Shown here: positions 1-6,992 of the stretch, one piece after another | Layout of the letters: the number at the start of each line of letters is the position of its first letter | Numbering within the stretch: position 1 is the stretch's first letter | From: DASRAJ01 sp039920305 | Lineage (GTDB): Bacteria; Bacteroidota; Bacteroidia; Chitinophagales; UBA10324 | Direction of reading: 5' to 3' | Assembly (NCBI GenBank): GCA_039920305.1 | Contig: JBDSEA010000026.1 | Span: 1-23,755 of the forward strand | Length of the DNA: 23,755 nucleotides | Program-made: the position numbers and the translations under genes | Notes under the pieces: generated by a model | Told to the model about the DNA's origin: nothing | Databases searched by the model: none | The model's input: only the letters and a program-made list of their open reading frames with translations

Positions 1-121
1 TTATATCATTTTGATGATAGGGATTCAGACCCGGGGTTTGAAAAGCTACAACTGTTTCTTTTTTATTTGTAAGCCGCCAGTCAGTTTTTGTGGAACCAGA
101 ATCGGCAATGAGTTGGATCAT
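1..121 (-). CDS. BadF/BadG/NAGK-type ASKHA kinase, N-terminal fragment
   Basis: Only the first 40 codons are visible; the gene runs off the left edge. The ATG lies at 121-119. Residues 6-15 read ADSGSTKTDW, the phosphate-1 loop of the ASKHA fold in the form typical of the BadF/BadG/BcrA/BcrD ATPase family, which includes N-acetylglucosamine kinases. By family knowledge such proteins phosphorylate amino sugars in the cytoplasm. The sequence shown fits that role but does not prove the substrate, because the remaining motifs are outside the window. It is transcribed divergently from a PfkB sugar kinase, and a perfect palindrome (138-154) lies just upstream of its start. Confidence 0.8.
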   Translation of the reverse strand, partial: MIQLIADSGSTKTDWRLTNKKETVVAFQTPGLNPYHQNDI

Positions 122-137
122 GATGAACGAATATAGG

Positions 138-154
138 GATTGAAATTTTCAATC
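138..154. promoter_or_regulatory. 8-1-8 perfect palindrome between divergent kinases
   Basis: GATTGAAA-T-TTTCAATC is a perfect inverted repeat with a one-base centre. It starts 17 bases upstream of the minus-strand kinase start codon, inside the divergent intergenic region shared with the PfkB kinase. Position and symmetry suggest a dimeric repressor site, or a small hairpin in the minus-strand leader. No regulator gene is adjacent. Confidence 0.4.
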
Positions 155-278
155 AATGCCGAGCGGGGGGAAAAAACCGGATGACTGCCGTAAAAGTTTT
201 ACCAATTTCGCCGCGGCAAAGAAATTGCATTAATAATACTGCCTGCAAAGCGAACACACTAACCTTCATTTTTTGTAC

Positions 279-1259
279 ATGACCTTATTAGAATCAATTC
301 AAAAAACCTTTCAATCCAGTCCGGTTAAAAGCTCCTCCATCGTAATTGTAGGAACGCTCGCTTTCGATTCCATTGAAACACCTTTTGGAAAAGCTGAACG
401 CATTGTCGGCGGCACGGGTGCATACATCTCTGTTGCATCTTCCTATTTCACCAAAAACATCAGTCTGGTATCAGTTGTTGGCGGTGATTTTCCTAAAGAG
501 CATCTTGCAATGCTAAACGGGCGCGGAGTAAAAACCGAGGGAGTGCAAATAAGGGAGAATGAGAAATCTTTCTTCTGGAAAGGCTTATATCACCTCGATA
601 TGAACCTGCGGGATACATTGGCTACGGAGCTTAACGTGCTTGCAACATTCAATCCCGTCATTCCTGACAGTTACCAGGATTGTGATTTCCTGATGCTTGG
701 AAATCTGACTCCAGATATTCAAATATCAGTAATTAACCAGCTGCACAATCGTCCAAAGCTCATAGTGCTCGACACTATGAATTTCTGGATGCAGCAGACA
801 CCCACAGAACTGGCACATGTGCTAACCATGATTGATGTCCTGGTGATCAACGATGCTGAAGCCCGTGAAATTTCGCATGAATATTCACTGGTAAAAGCAG
901 CAAAAAAAATTTTGCAGATGGGTCCGAAATATTTGATCATCAAAAAGGGTGAGCATGGAGCGTTGTTGTTTCATGAAAACAATGTATTCTTCGCTCCTGC
1001 ACTTCCGCTTGAAGAGGTTTTTGATCCCACCGGCGCCGGTGATTCGTTCGCGGGAGGTTTTATCGGGTACCTGGCAAAGACAAATGATATTTCTTATGAA
1101 AACATGAAGCGTGCTGTGATCTATGGCTCAGCCATGGCTTCTTTTTGTGTAGAAAAATTTGGTATTGACAGGCTTGTTGAACTCAGCGAAGAAGATATAG
1201 AAGAACGGGTGAATGATTTCGTTGACCTCGTTCAGTTTGACATAGCGCTGGTGGATTAA
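279..1259 (+). CDS. PfkB-family carbohydrate kinase
   Basis: A cytoplasmic ribokinase-like sugar kinase of 326 residues, counted from the ATG at 279; a TTG two codons upstream is less likely. Near the N-terminus there is a GTLAFDS segment followed by the glycine-rich VGGTGAYIS, the PfkB signature 1 region. Signature 2 is DPTGAGDSFAGG at residues 249-260, with D255 as the expected catalytic base and GAGD as the anion hole. Members transfer the ATP phosphate to a sugar or nucleoside hydroxyl; the substrate is not readable here. The ~150-bp upstream region is shared with a divergent amino-sugar-kinase-like gene, which hints at linked sugar metabolism. The frame is intact and the length usual for the family. 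Confidence 0.88.
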   Translation: MTLLESIQKTFQSSPVKSSSIVIVGTLAFDSIETPFGKAERIVGGTGAYISVASSYFTKNISLVSVVGGDFPKEHLAMLNGRGVKTEGVQIRENEKSFFWKGLYHLDMNLRDTLATELNVLATFNPVIPDSYQDCDFLMLGNLTPDIQISVINQLHNRPKLIVLDTMNFWMQQTPTELAHVLTMIDVLVINDAEAREISHEYSLVKAAKKILQMGPKYLIIKKGEHGALLFHENNVFFAPALPLEEVFDPTGAGDSFAGGFIGYLAKTNDISYENMKRAVIYGSAMASFCVEKFGIDRLVELSEEDIEERVNDFVDLVQFDIALVD

Positions 1260-1373
1260 ATTCCGGTCGCAAGGCAAATAAGATTATCACTGAAATTATT
1301 TTACTGCAAAAAGCAGGTGATCTTTATTTCAAATCCGCAAAACTTTCATACCTTGAATTTCTGAAATTCATAT

Positions 1374-2825
1374 ATGGCACTTCAATATCTATCAATGCTT
1401 TTGATTTTGTTTTTCAATCCAAATACGAGATTGGAAACCGCTCCACTCAAAAAAGGAATTCAAATTATAAAAGGAAATCATCCCGCAATTCTGAAAACTA
1501 CCAATGGCTGCTCGGATGTAAGCCATATAGTTATCACCCGGGGCGATTCGAGTCAGGGGATCAATGGTTCGGTGGGCTATTTTTCGTATTCGCCATTCAC
1601 ATTTAATGATACGATTATTATAGCAGATACATTGCCGGAGGTGGTTATTGATGCGTCGTTTCCGGATGTTCCATTTCAGGCATACCTGGGAAATAATGAA
1701 GAGCGGTATTTTACCGTATCAACTAAGGAATTCATTTATCTCTATTACACCGTGCCTGACGGATATCAGGGCATCACTTCTGTCGTAAGGTACGATTCGT
1801 TTCCCGCACCTTCCGGGCATGTGAGGGCAGTTTATAATGGAGAAAATCAACTCCTCGTTGTTAATAAAGAAGATTCTGTCAACTATGTTTATGCATTTTA
1901 TTCTATTCCGGAACTTGCTTTTACCGGTCAAATTATTCTTGCAATCACACCAGACCTTATCCAATTGCTTGGCAGCAATTGGTACCTGGTTGTTGGAGAT
2001 TCAAGCGGAACCCAGAAGATGCTTAAGCTCGATCAGAGCAATCAGCAAATAAGTTATAATATAACGTTGCCTGATGCATGTGAAGGAATAAGGGAATTCC
2101 TGTCAACTATTGGTTATAACTATTTCATTTCAACTCCCGGTGATTCAGCAACCAACCTTATTCAATTCAATACAAGCGATACCATCTTCAATGTGATCAA
2201 CTTGTTTTCGCATTCGGGCCTCAATGATGTTATTGCTTATTCTGAATTTCCTTCTACCTTTCTTTTGCAGCCCTCAACTGATACCTCTGGTGTCGGCTTG
2301 AATACAACTCTTTTGATGGTTGATGCTGTTCTCGCAATAGCTACTGATACCATGCACATTAATAAAACCATTCATTCCCTGCATAAAAATTCAACCTACG
2401 GATGGGGTCCAAATGTATATTCAGTTATTATGAGCAGCAGCGATAGTGGATCGAAAGACCAGGTGATTTACTATCCTCCCTATTGGCTTACTGATCTGGA
2501 TTCTGCAAAGACAAATCTAAATCCATCATGGTATGGTGAAGATTACCGATGCTACGTGAGCACTGCTCAAGTGGAGGAAAAACTTGCTATTGAAGTGAAT
2601 CCAAATCCTGTGACTGATGAGATTTTGATTCAGGTCAATCATCTGGCATCAGGGAAAACCTACAAGTTCGACATCACTGATTCGGGAGGAAGAATTTTGT
2701 GGAGAAAAGATATATTGACCAGGCAAGAATACACTGTACCTGTGCAGGATTTCCCTAAAGGCATTTTAATTCTTAGAGTTGATGCGGGTACGAAAGTGGT
2801 AACGAAGGCAATTATTAAACTATAA
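1374..2825 (+). CDS. Secreted protein with T9SS type A sorting domain
   Basis: A 483-residue protein of unknown function. The last ~80 residues form a T9SS type A C-terminal domain: EVNPNPVTDEILIQV opens it, a central strand contains DSGGRILW, and it ends FPKGILILRV...TKAIIKL, so export across the outer membrane by the type IX system is expected. The body is rich in Thr, Ser, Asp and Tyr and has no enzyme motif I recognise; it could be a beta-rich adhesin. The N-terminus is hydrophobic (LSMLLILFF) but has no early Lys or Arg, so it is an atypical signal peptide. An in-frame stop lies just upstream of the ATG, so no longer N-terminus is available. Its stop codon is only 7 bases from the stop of the convergent iscA gene. 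Confidence 0.8.
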   Translation: MALQYLSMLLILFFNPNTRLETAPLKKGIQIIKGNHPAILKTTNGCSDVSHIVITRGDSSQGINGSVGYFSYSPFTFNDTIIIADTLPEVVIDASFPDVPFQAYLGNNEERYFTVSTKEFIYLYYTVPDGYQGITSVVRYDSFPAPSGHVRAVYNGENQLLVVNKEDSVNYVYAFYSIPELAFTGQIILAITPDLIQLLGSNWYLVVGDSSGTQKMLKLDQSNQQISYNITLPDACEGIREFLSTIGYNYFISTPGDSATNLIQFNTSDTIFNVINLFSHSGLNDVIAYSEFPSTFLLQPSTDTSGVGLNTTLLMVDAVLAIATDTMHINKTIHSLHKNSTYGWGPNVYSVIMSSSDSGSKDQVIYYPPYWLTDLDSAKTNLNPSWYGEDYRCYVSTAQVEEKLAIEVNPNPVTDEILIQVNHLASGKTYKFDITDSGGRILWRKDILTRQEYTVPVQDFPKGILILRVDAGTKVVTKAIIKL

Positions 2826-2832
2826 TCTGAAG

Positions 2833-3159
2833 TTACACAGCAAAGCTTTCACCGCACCCGCATGTGCGTGTTGCATTTGGATTCACGAAATGAAAGCCTT
2901 TTCCATTAAGACCGTCACTGAAATCGAGCTGTGTACCGCAGAGATAAAGAAAGGATTTAAGGTCGCAAACGAGTTTTAATCCCTTGTCTTCAAATACCTG
3001 GTCGTCCTTTTTTGTCTCGTTATCAAAGTCCATTTTATATGAAAGGCCGGAACAGCCCCCGCCTACCACACTTACTCTGATGAAGTAAGAGGGATCAAGC
3101 TCCGCTTCATGCTCAAGTGCTTCAACTTTTGATTTTGCCTTTTCGCTTACTGTAATCAT
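2833..3159 (-). CDS. iscA: A-type Fe-S cluster carrier (IscA/HesB family)
   Basis: A 108-residue HesB/IscA-family protein that by family knowledge accepts Fe-S clusters or iron and delivers them to apo-proteins. The three conserved cysteines are present: C36 in GGGCSGLSY and C100 and C102 in the C-terminal TCGCGES. Length is normal. It is the last gene of an iscS-iscU-iscA minus-strand cluster, 50 bases downstream of iscU, which supports the iscA name over erpA or sufA. The sequence alone does not fully separate those paralogues. Confidence 0.9.
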   Translation of the reverse strand: MITVSEKAKSKVEALEHEAELDPSYFIRVSVVGGGCSGLSYKMDFDNETKKDDQVFEDKGLKLVCDLKSFLYLCGTQLDFSDGLNGKGFHFVNPNATRTCGCGESFAV

Positions 3160-3209
3160 TATGTTACGGTATAAAGTAATGAACCATTTACGCCTTACAA
3201 ATAACCCGG

Positions 3210-3629
3210 TTAATGCACCACTTTTTCCTCCAGCTTTATGGGCTGCATTCCATTCTTAACCCGGTAGTCATTGATGGCTGCCTTTACCGCATCTTCGGCC
3301 AGAACGCTGCAGTGAATTTTTACCGGAGGAAGAGCAAGCTCCTCTACGATATCCATGTTATCAAGCGTCATGGCTTCGTCAATTGATTTTCCTTTCAGCC
3401 ACTCGGTAGCAAGTGACGACGAGGCAATTGCTGAGCCGCAGCCGAAGGTTTTGAATTTCGCATCAATGATCTGCTGCGTTTCAGGGTCCACCTCGATCTG
3501 CAGCCGCATCACGTCTCCGCATTCCGGTGCGCCTACCAGGCCTGTTCCAACATTCGATTTACTCTTATCAAGAGTTCCAACATTCATCGGATGCTCATAA
3601 TGTTCTAATACTTTTTCTGAGTATGCCAT
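3210..3629 (-). CDS. iscU: Fe-S cluster assembly scaffold IscU
   Basis: The 139-residue scaffold on which IscS-derived sulfur and iron are built into [2Fe-2S] clusters. The ligand set is complete: C37 in APECGDVM, C64 in FGCGSAIASS, and H106-C107 after the LPPVK motif (residues 100-104). D39, the residue whose alteration stabilises bound clusters in model IscU proteins, is also present. LPPVK is the known binding site for the HscA chaperone, yet no hscA or hscB lies in this cluster. The gene starts 49 bases downstream of iscS and is probably co-transcribed with it. Confidence 0.95.
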   Translation of the reverse strand: MAYSEKVLEHYEHPMNVGTLDKSKSNVGTGLVGAPECGDVMRLQIEVDPETQQIIDAKFKTFGCGSAIASSSLATEWLKGKSIDEAMTLDNMDIVEELALPPVKIHCSVLAEDAVKAAINDYRVKNGMQPIKLEEKVVH

Positions 3630-3678
3630 GGTTCAAAGTTTATTATTCGTTAATTATTAAATTCACTTCTGCATCAAA

Positions 3679-4893
3679 TCAGTGTGCTTTAAATTCTACT
3701 GTGCTCATGTCAATTCCTTCTTTATACATTTCCCATAACGGGCTAATGTCACGCATTTTCAATACTGCATTCCGGACCCGTTCAATCGTGTAATCAATTT
3801 GCTCTTCTGTGGTAAATCTCCCTAATGAAAACCGGATTGAAGAATGGGCAAGATCATCACCAAGACCTAAAGCCTTTAAAACATACGACGGCTCCAGTGA
3901 AGCACTGGTGCACGCACTGCCGGATGAAACAGCAATGTCCTTGTTGAATCCCATCATCAACCCCTCTCCTTCCACATATTTAAAGCTGATGTTGGTGATA
4001 TGCGGCAAACGGTGCTGACGATTTCCATTCACAAAGGCTTCTTCCAATTCAAGCAAAGCATTTTCCAGCTTATCACGCAGCTTGCTCAGTCTTGCAGCAT
4101 CATCATACATTTCATTGCGGGCAATTTCGCATGCAGCCCCGAAACCTACAATAAGCGGAACTGGAAGAGTGCCAGATCTCATTCCGCGCTCGTGACCGCC
4201 TCCATCAATCTGAGCTGTCACTTTTACTCTCGGGTTTTTTCTTCTTACGTAGAGGCAGCCAACACCTTTAGGTCCATACATTTTATGAGCTGACATCGAG
4301 AGCAAATGAATTCCTTCTGCCTGCACATCAATCGGTACTTTACCTGCGGCCTGCGTTGCATCAGTGTGAAAAAGAACATTGTGCTTTTTAGCAATGGCCG
4401 CGATCTCTTTTACCGGATGGATTACGCCAATCTCGTTGTTGGCATACATCACAGAAATCAATATGGTTTTGGATGTAATTGCAGATTCAAGCTGCGCCAG
4501 GTCAAGCATACCTTCATCATTCACTTCAAGATAGGTGATTTCTCCCCCCATCTTTTCAAGATGCTTTGCCGTATCAAGAATGCATTTATGCTCCGTGGTA
4601 ACGGTAATGATGTGATTTCCTTTTTCACGGTACATCTCGAACACACCCTTAAGCGCGAGGTTATTTGCCTCAGTAGATCCTGATGTAAAAATGATTTCCT
4701 TCGCATCAGCATTAATCAGCTTTGCAACCTGTTCCCGGGCATAGTCCACGGCTTCTTCAGTAACCCATCCAAAAGCGTGACTGCGGCTTGCTGCGTTACC
4801 GAATTTTTCAGTAAAATATGGAATCATCGCATCAAGGGCACGAGGATCAACCGGTGTGGTGGCACTGTTATCAAGATAGATAGGTAGTTTCAC
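3679..4893 (-). CDS. iscS: Cysteine desulfurase IscS
   Basis: A 404-residue PLP-dependent cysteine desulfurase that turns cysteine into alanine and a persulfide for Fe-S assembly and tRNA thiolation. The PLP lysine is K204 in SMSAHKMYGPKG. The persulfide cysteine is C328 in SSGSACTSAS, on the mobile loop of class I (IscS/NifS) enzymes. The start is GTG at 4893-4891: it gives the canonical MKLPIYLDNSATTP N-terminus, and an in-frame TAA lies a few codons upstream, so no ATG alternative exists. It heads the iscS-iscU-iscA cluster. A TAnnTTTG-type box and an overlapping palindrome lie just upstream. Confidence 0.96.
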   Translation of the reverse strand: MKLPIYLDNSATTPVDPRALDAMIPYFTEKFGNAASRSHAFGWVTEEAVDYAREQVAKLINADAKEIIFTSGSTEANNLALKGVFEMYREKGNHIITVTTEHKCILDTAKHLEKMGGEITYLEVNDEGMLDLAQLESAITSKTILISVMYANNEIGVIHPVKEIAAIAKKHNVLFHTDATQAAGKVPIDVQAEGIHLLSMSAHKMYGPKGVGCLYVRRKNPRVKVTAQIDGGGHERGMRSGTLPVPLIVGFGAACEIARNEMYDDAARLSKLRDKLENALLELEEAFVNGNRQHRLPHITNISFKYVEGEGLMMGFNKDIAVSSGSACTSASLEPSYVLKALGLGDDLAHSSIRFSLGRFTTEEQIDYTIERVRNAVLKMRDISPLWEMYKEGIDMSTVEFKAH

Positions 4894-4915
4894 GATTTTA
4901 AATTTGAATTATCTA

Positions 4916-4932
4916 TTTAGAATAATTCTAAA
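4916..4932. promoter_or_regulatory. 17-nt palindromic operator candidate at the iscS start site
   Basis: TTTAGAAT-A-ATTCTAAA is a perfect 8-1-8 inverted repeat. Its inner 15 bases (TTAGAAT-A-ATTCTAA) differ by one base per half-site from the PerR box consensus TTATAAT-N-ATTATAA known from Bacillus. It lies immediately downstream of the iscS -7-like box, so it should cover +1, a classic repressor position. It also lies in the 79-bp divergent region shared with the epimerase gene. An Rrf2/IscR-type or other Fur-family regulator is an alternative. Confidence 0.5.
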
Positions 4933-4934
4933 CG

Positions 4935-4942
4935 CAAAGGTA
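4935..4942 (-). promoter_or_regulatory. Bacteroidota -7 box for iscS
   Basis: The minus strand reads TACCTTTG, an exact TAnnTTTG match. The nearest upstream TTTG (4961-4958) is only 15 bases away, shorter than the usual 17-23, so the -33 element is uncertain. Confidence 0.45.
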
Positions 4943-4972
4943 AAGAAATATGTTCACCAAACTTAAGTTATC

Positions 4973-5377
4973 ATGCAAAAAATCGAGCATATAGGCATTG
5001 CCGTAAAAGACCTTTCAGCGGCAAATGAAACCTATCAAAAATTGCTGGGAATTGCTCATTACAAGATGGAAATAGTAGAAAGCGAAGAGGTTAACACATC
5101 ATTTTTCCAGGTAGGTGAAAGCAAAATAGAGCTTGTTGCCTCCTTGGGAGCTGCCGGCATCATTTCAAAGTTTATTGAAAAGAGGGGCGAAGGAATTCAT
5201 CACATCGCCCTTGCTGTCGATGATATCCGGGAGGAAATGAGGCGGCTTAAAGAAGCAGGGTTTATTTTGCTGCATGATGAGCCTAAGCGCGGAGCTGATA
5301 AAAAGCTTGTTTGCTTTGTACATCCGAAAGATTTGAATGGAGTGCTGATTGAACTGTGCCAGGAAGCAGAATCTTGA
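4973..5377 (+). CDS. mce: Methylmalonyl-CoA epimerase
   Basis: A 134-residue vicinal-oxygen-chelate (VOC) fold protein that interconverts the (S) and (R) forms of methylmalonyl-CoA in propionate metabolism. Two beta-alpha-beta-beta-beta modules are visible. The family's metal ligand positions are present: H6 in IEHIGIAV, Glu in KIELVASLG, His in GIHHIALAV and Glu in GVLIELCQ. Length matches the family. It is divergent from iscS across 79 bases and convergent with the marC-type gene, with a hairpin in between. A generic VOC/glyoxalase protein is the alternative, but the N-terminal and HHIA motifs fit the epimerase. Confidence 0.9.
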   Translation: MQKIEHIGIAVKDLSAANETYQKLLGIAHYKMEIVESEEVNTSFFQVGESKIELVASLGAAGIISKFIEKRGEGIHHIALAVDDIREEMRRLKEAGFILLHDEPKRGADKKLVCFVHPKDLNGVLIELCQEAES

Positions 5378-5392
5378 CAGGTATTTACTTCC

Positions 5393-5419
5393 GATGCCAT
5401 CACCCTGTGCGATGGCATC
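5393..5419. terminator. Hairpin between convergent mce and marC-type genes
   Basis: GATGCCATC (5393-5401) pairs perfectly with GATGGCATC (5411-5419) around a 9-base loop. It sits in the 53-bp gap between two convergent stop codons, so it could serve both strands. No clear T-run follows on either side, so intrinsic termination is only inferred. Confidence 0.5.
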
Positions 5420-5430
5420 TGTTACAATGT

Positions 5431-5991
5431 TCAAAAGTTATTCTTAAACATTTGCACTGCAATCGCCAGCAGAATAATTCCGAAAAACTTTTTCATCACT
5501 ACCAAAGTTTGCTTACCCAGTTTTCTTTCAAGCCAGTTCATCGAGACCAGTACTACATAAATGATGATCAGGTTCAGTATAATTCCAATCACCACATCGG
5601 TCACATTATACTTCGTGCGGAGAGAAAGAATGGTGGTGAGCGTTCCCACACCTGCAAGAATCGGGAAGGATATCGGAACAATATTACCGGATTTTCCCTC
5701 CTCATCACTTTTGAAAATCGTTGCGCCAAGAATCATTTCCAATGCAAGAAGCAACAGCACTACCGCGCCTGCAATGGCAAAAGATTTCACTTCAATTCCC
5801 AGCGCATGAAGCAGTCCTTCACCAATGAGAGTAAAGGCAAGCATGAGCACTCCTGAGAAGCCCACAATTGTTACAGGCCTTATTGCTCCCGTGTTTTTCC
5901 TGATCGAAATAATTACCGGTATGGAGCCAAGAATGTCAATTACAAGAAAGAGCGTGAGCGTAACAGTAAGTATGTTGCTAATGGAAAACAT
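5431..5991 (-). CDS. MarC family inner-membrane protein
   Basis: A 186-residue integral membrane protein with about six hydrophobic segments, including the N-terminal ILTVTLTLFLVIDILGSIP, the FAIAGAVVLLLLALEMILG helix and a C-terminal FFGIILLAIAVQM helix. The pattern and the DILGSIP and PISFPILAGVGTLTT stretches match the MarC/UPF0056 (NAAT) family. Its early link to multiple antibiotic resistance in E. coli has not held up, and its function is unclear; transport of small solutes or amino acids has been proposed. It starts at the ATG at 5991. No operon partner is visible: the upstream neighbour (peroxiredoxin) is divergent and the downstream one convergent. Confidence 0.88.
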   Translation of the reverse strand: MFSISNILTVTLTLFLVIDILGSIPVIISIRKNTGAIRPVTIVGFSGVLMLAFTLIGEGLLHALGIEVKSFAIAGAVVLLLLALEMILGATIFKSDEEGKSGNIVPISFPILAGVGTLTTILSLRTKYNVTDVVIGIILNLIIIYVVLVSMNWLERKLGKQTLVVMKKFFGIILLAIAVQMFKNNF

Positions 5992-6289
5992 AATGATTAA
6001 AGTTTATTACCAGCCCGGTGAACTGTAGTGATGAATTAAAAAATGCTGAAAGAATTTATTCGATCGCGGTCAACAAGTCCACGATATGCCCCAGATGGAA
6101 CGTTGCATTTCAGTAGTGATATGCGGTATAGGAAGATTGAGAAACATAACCAGGCAGCAAAGATACATGTTCAACCACTTGACCGGCTAATTGGTTCAGT
6201 AATTATTTTTGCCGTCTTAAAGGGGAAGGAGAAAAATTTAGATTCACTATTTTTCATCCTTTAATTTATCCCTTCAAAACTCAAACCAT
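5992..6289. other. 298-bp divergent intergenic region
   Basis: This lies between the marC-type gene (minus) and the peroxiredoxin (plus). It holds the predicted peroxiredoxin promoter at 6179-6211. A 73-codon open frame inside it (6043-6264) has no recognisable protein character, is rich in basic residues and overlaps that promoter. I see nothing else. Confidence 0.5.
6179..6211 (+). promoter_or_regulatory. Predicted peroxiredoxin promoter
   Basis: A TTG (6179-6181) and an exact TAnnTTTG box, TATTTTTG (6204-6211), are separated by 22 bases, within the range known for Bacteroidota sigma-A promoters. This predicts a leader of about 70 bases before the ATG at 6290. Confidence 0.45.
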
Positions 6290-6924
6290 ATGGCATTACG
6301 ATTAGGAGACGAAGCCCCGGATTTTACAGCAACAACCACTGAAGGTACCATCCAATTTCACGAATGGCTGGGAAACAGCTGGGGCGTTTTATTTTCACAC
6401 CCGGCTGATTTTACTCCGGTATGCACAACTGAACTTGGAGCAGCTTCTAAACTTAAAAGTGAATTTGATAAACGAAATGTAAAAATGATCGCTATAAGTG
6501 TTGATGCGATTGACTCACATAACCGGTGGATCAATGACATTAACGAAACTCAACAGGCAAATGTGAATTTTCCGCTGATTGCCGATGAAGACCGCAGGAT
6601 TGCAATGCTTTATGATATGATTCATCCGAATGCCAGTGAAAAATTTACGGTGCGCTCGGTATTCGTCATTGGTCTGATAAAAAAATTAAACTCATGATCA
6701 CATATCCTGCATCAACAGGACGGAATTTCGTTGAGTTACTTCGGGTGATTGATTCATTGCAGCTTACCTCCGGCTACAGCGTTGCTACTCCGGTAAACTG
6801 GGTACATGGAGAAGACTGTATTATTGTTCCGGCTGTAACTGATGAAGATGCTGACAAAAAATTTCCAAAAGGATATACAAAGGTGAACCCTTATTTGCGC
6901 TATACCCCGCAGCCCAATCTTTAA
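6290..6924 (+). pseudogene. 1-Cys peroxiredoxin (Prx6 type), frame broken by one base
   Basis: A thiol peroxidase that reduces H2O2 and organic peroxides. The first part (6290-6697) carries the peroxidatic cysteine C45 in HPADFTPVCTTEL and continues through SVFVIG. It then reads out of frame to a TGA at 6695. The second part (6694-6924), in the -1 frame, continues the family sequence precisely: KKIKLMITYPASTGRNF, VNWVHGEDCIIVP and the C-terminal RYTPQPNL. The whole would be about 211 residues, normal for Prx6. Loss of one C near 6674 (GGTCTGAT where GGTCCTGAT would give GPD) best restores the consensus. An extra A in the A7 run at 6679-6685 would also repair the frame. It may be a real mutation, a base-calling error, or a gene rescued by slippage. 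The family identity itself is sure. Confidence 0.85.
6679..6685 (+). other. In-frame A_AAA_AAA slippery heptamer at the frame break
   Basis: In the upstream frame the codons are ATA AAA AAA, so the seven A's form an X_XXY_YYZ heptamer. A -1 slip there makes ATT the next codon, joining exactly the downstream peroxiredoxin frame. Reiterative transcription adding one A would do the same. Confidence 0.5.
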
Positions 6925-6932
6925 ATTGAGTT

Positions 6933-6963
6933 GGTGTCTGACACTTGTAAAGTGTCCGTCACC
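6933..6963. repeat. 31-nt two-tier palindrome between peroxiredoxin and serS
   Basis: The outer arms GGTG (6933-6936) and CACC (6960-6963) and the inner arms GACACTT (6940-6946) and AAGTGTC (6950-6956) are each perfectly complementary and share one centre, GTA (6947-6949). The 3-base gaps between tiers are unpaired. No T-run follows, so a simple terminator is not obvious. It overlaps the predicted serS -33 region, so it may be an operator, a REP-like element, or a transcript-end hairpin for the peroxiredoxin gene. Confidence 0.55.
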
Positions 6964-6977
6964 TGCTGTTATCTTTG
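6945..6977 (+). promoter_or_regulatory. Predicted serS promoter
   Basis: TTG (6945-6947) and an exact TAnnTTTG box, TATCTTTG (6970-6977), are spaced 22 bases apart, the same spacing as at the peroxiredoxin promoter. +1 would fall about 10 bases before the ATG at 6993, which rules against any upstream serS start. Confidence 0.5.
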
Positions 6978-6992
6978 CCCGAATTTTTTACC

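Noticed and set aside
6237..6244. TTTAGATT near the peroxiredoxin start, like one half of the iscS palindrome
   Set aside because: Only one imperfect half-site with no inverted partner; chance is likely in AT-rich sequence.
6043..6264. 73-codon open frame upstream of the peroxiredoxin
   Set aside because: The translation is basic and low in structure, has no signal or motif, and overlaps the predicted peroxiredoxin promoter. Treated as chance.
6975..6992. TTG start giving serS six extra residues
   Set aside because: It overlaps the exact TAnnTTTG box, and the ATG at 6993 gives the usual SerRS N-terminus.
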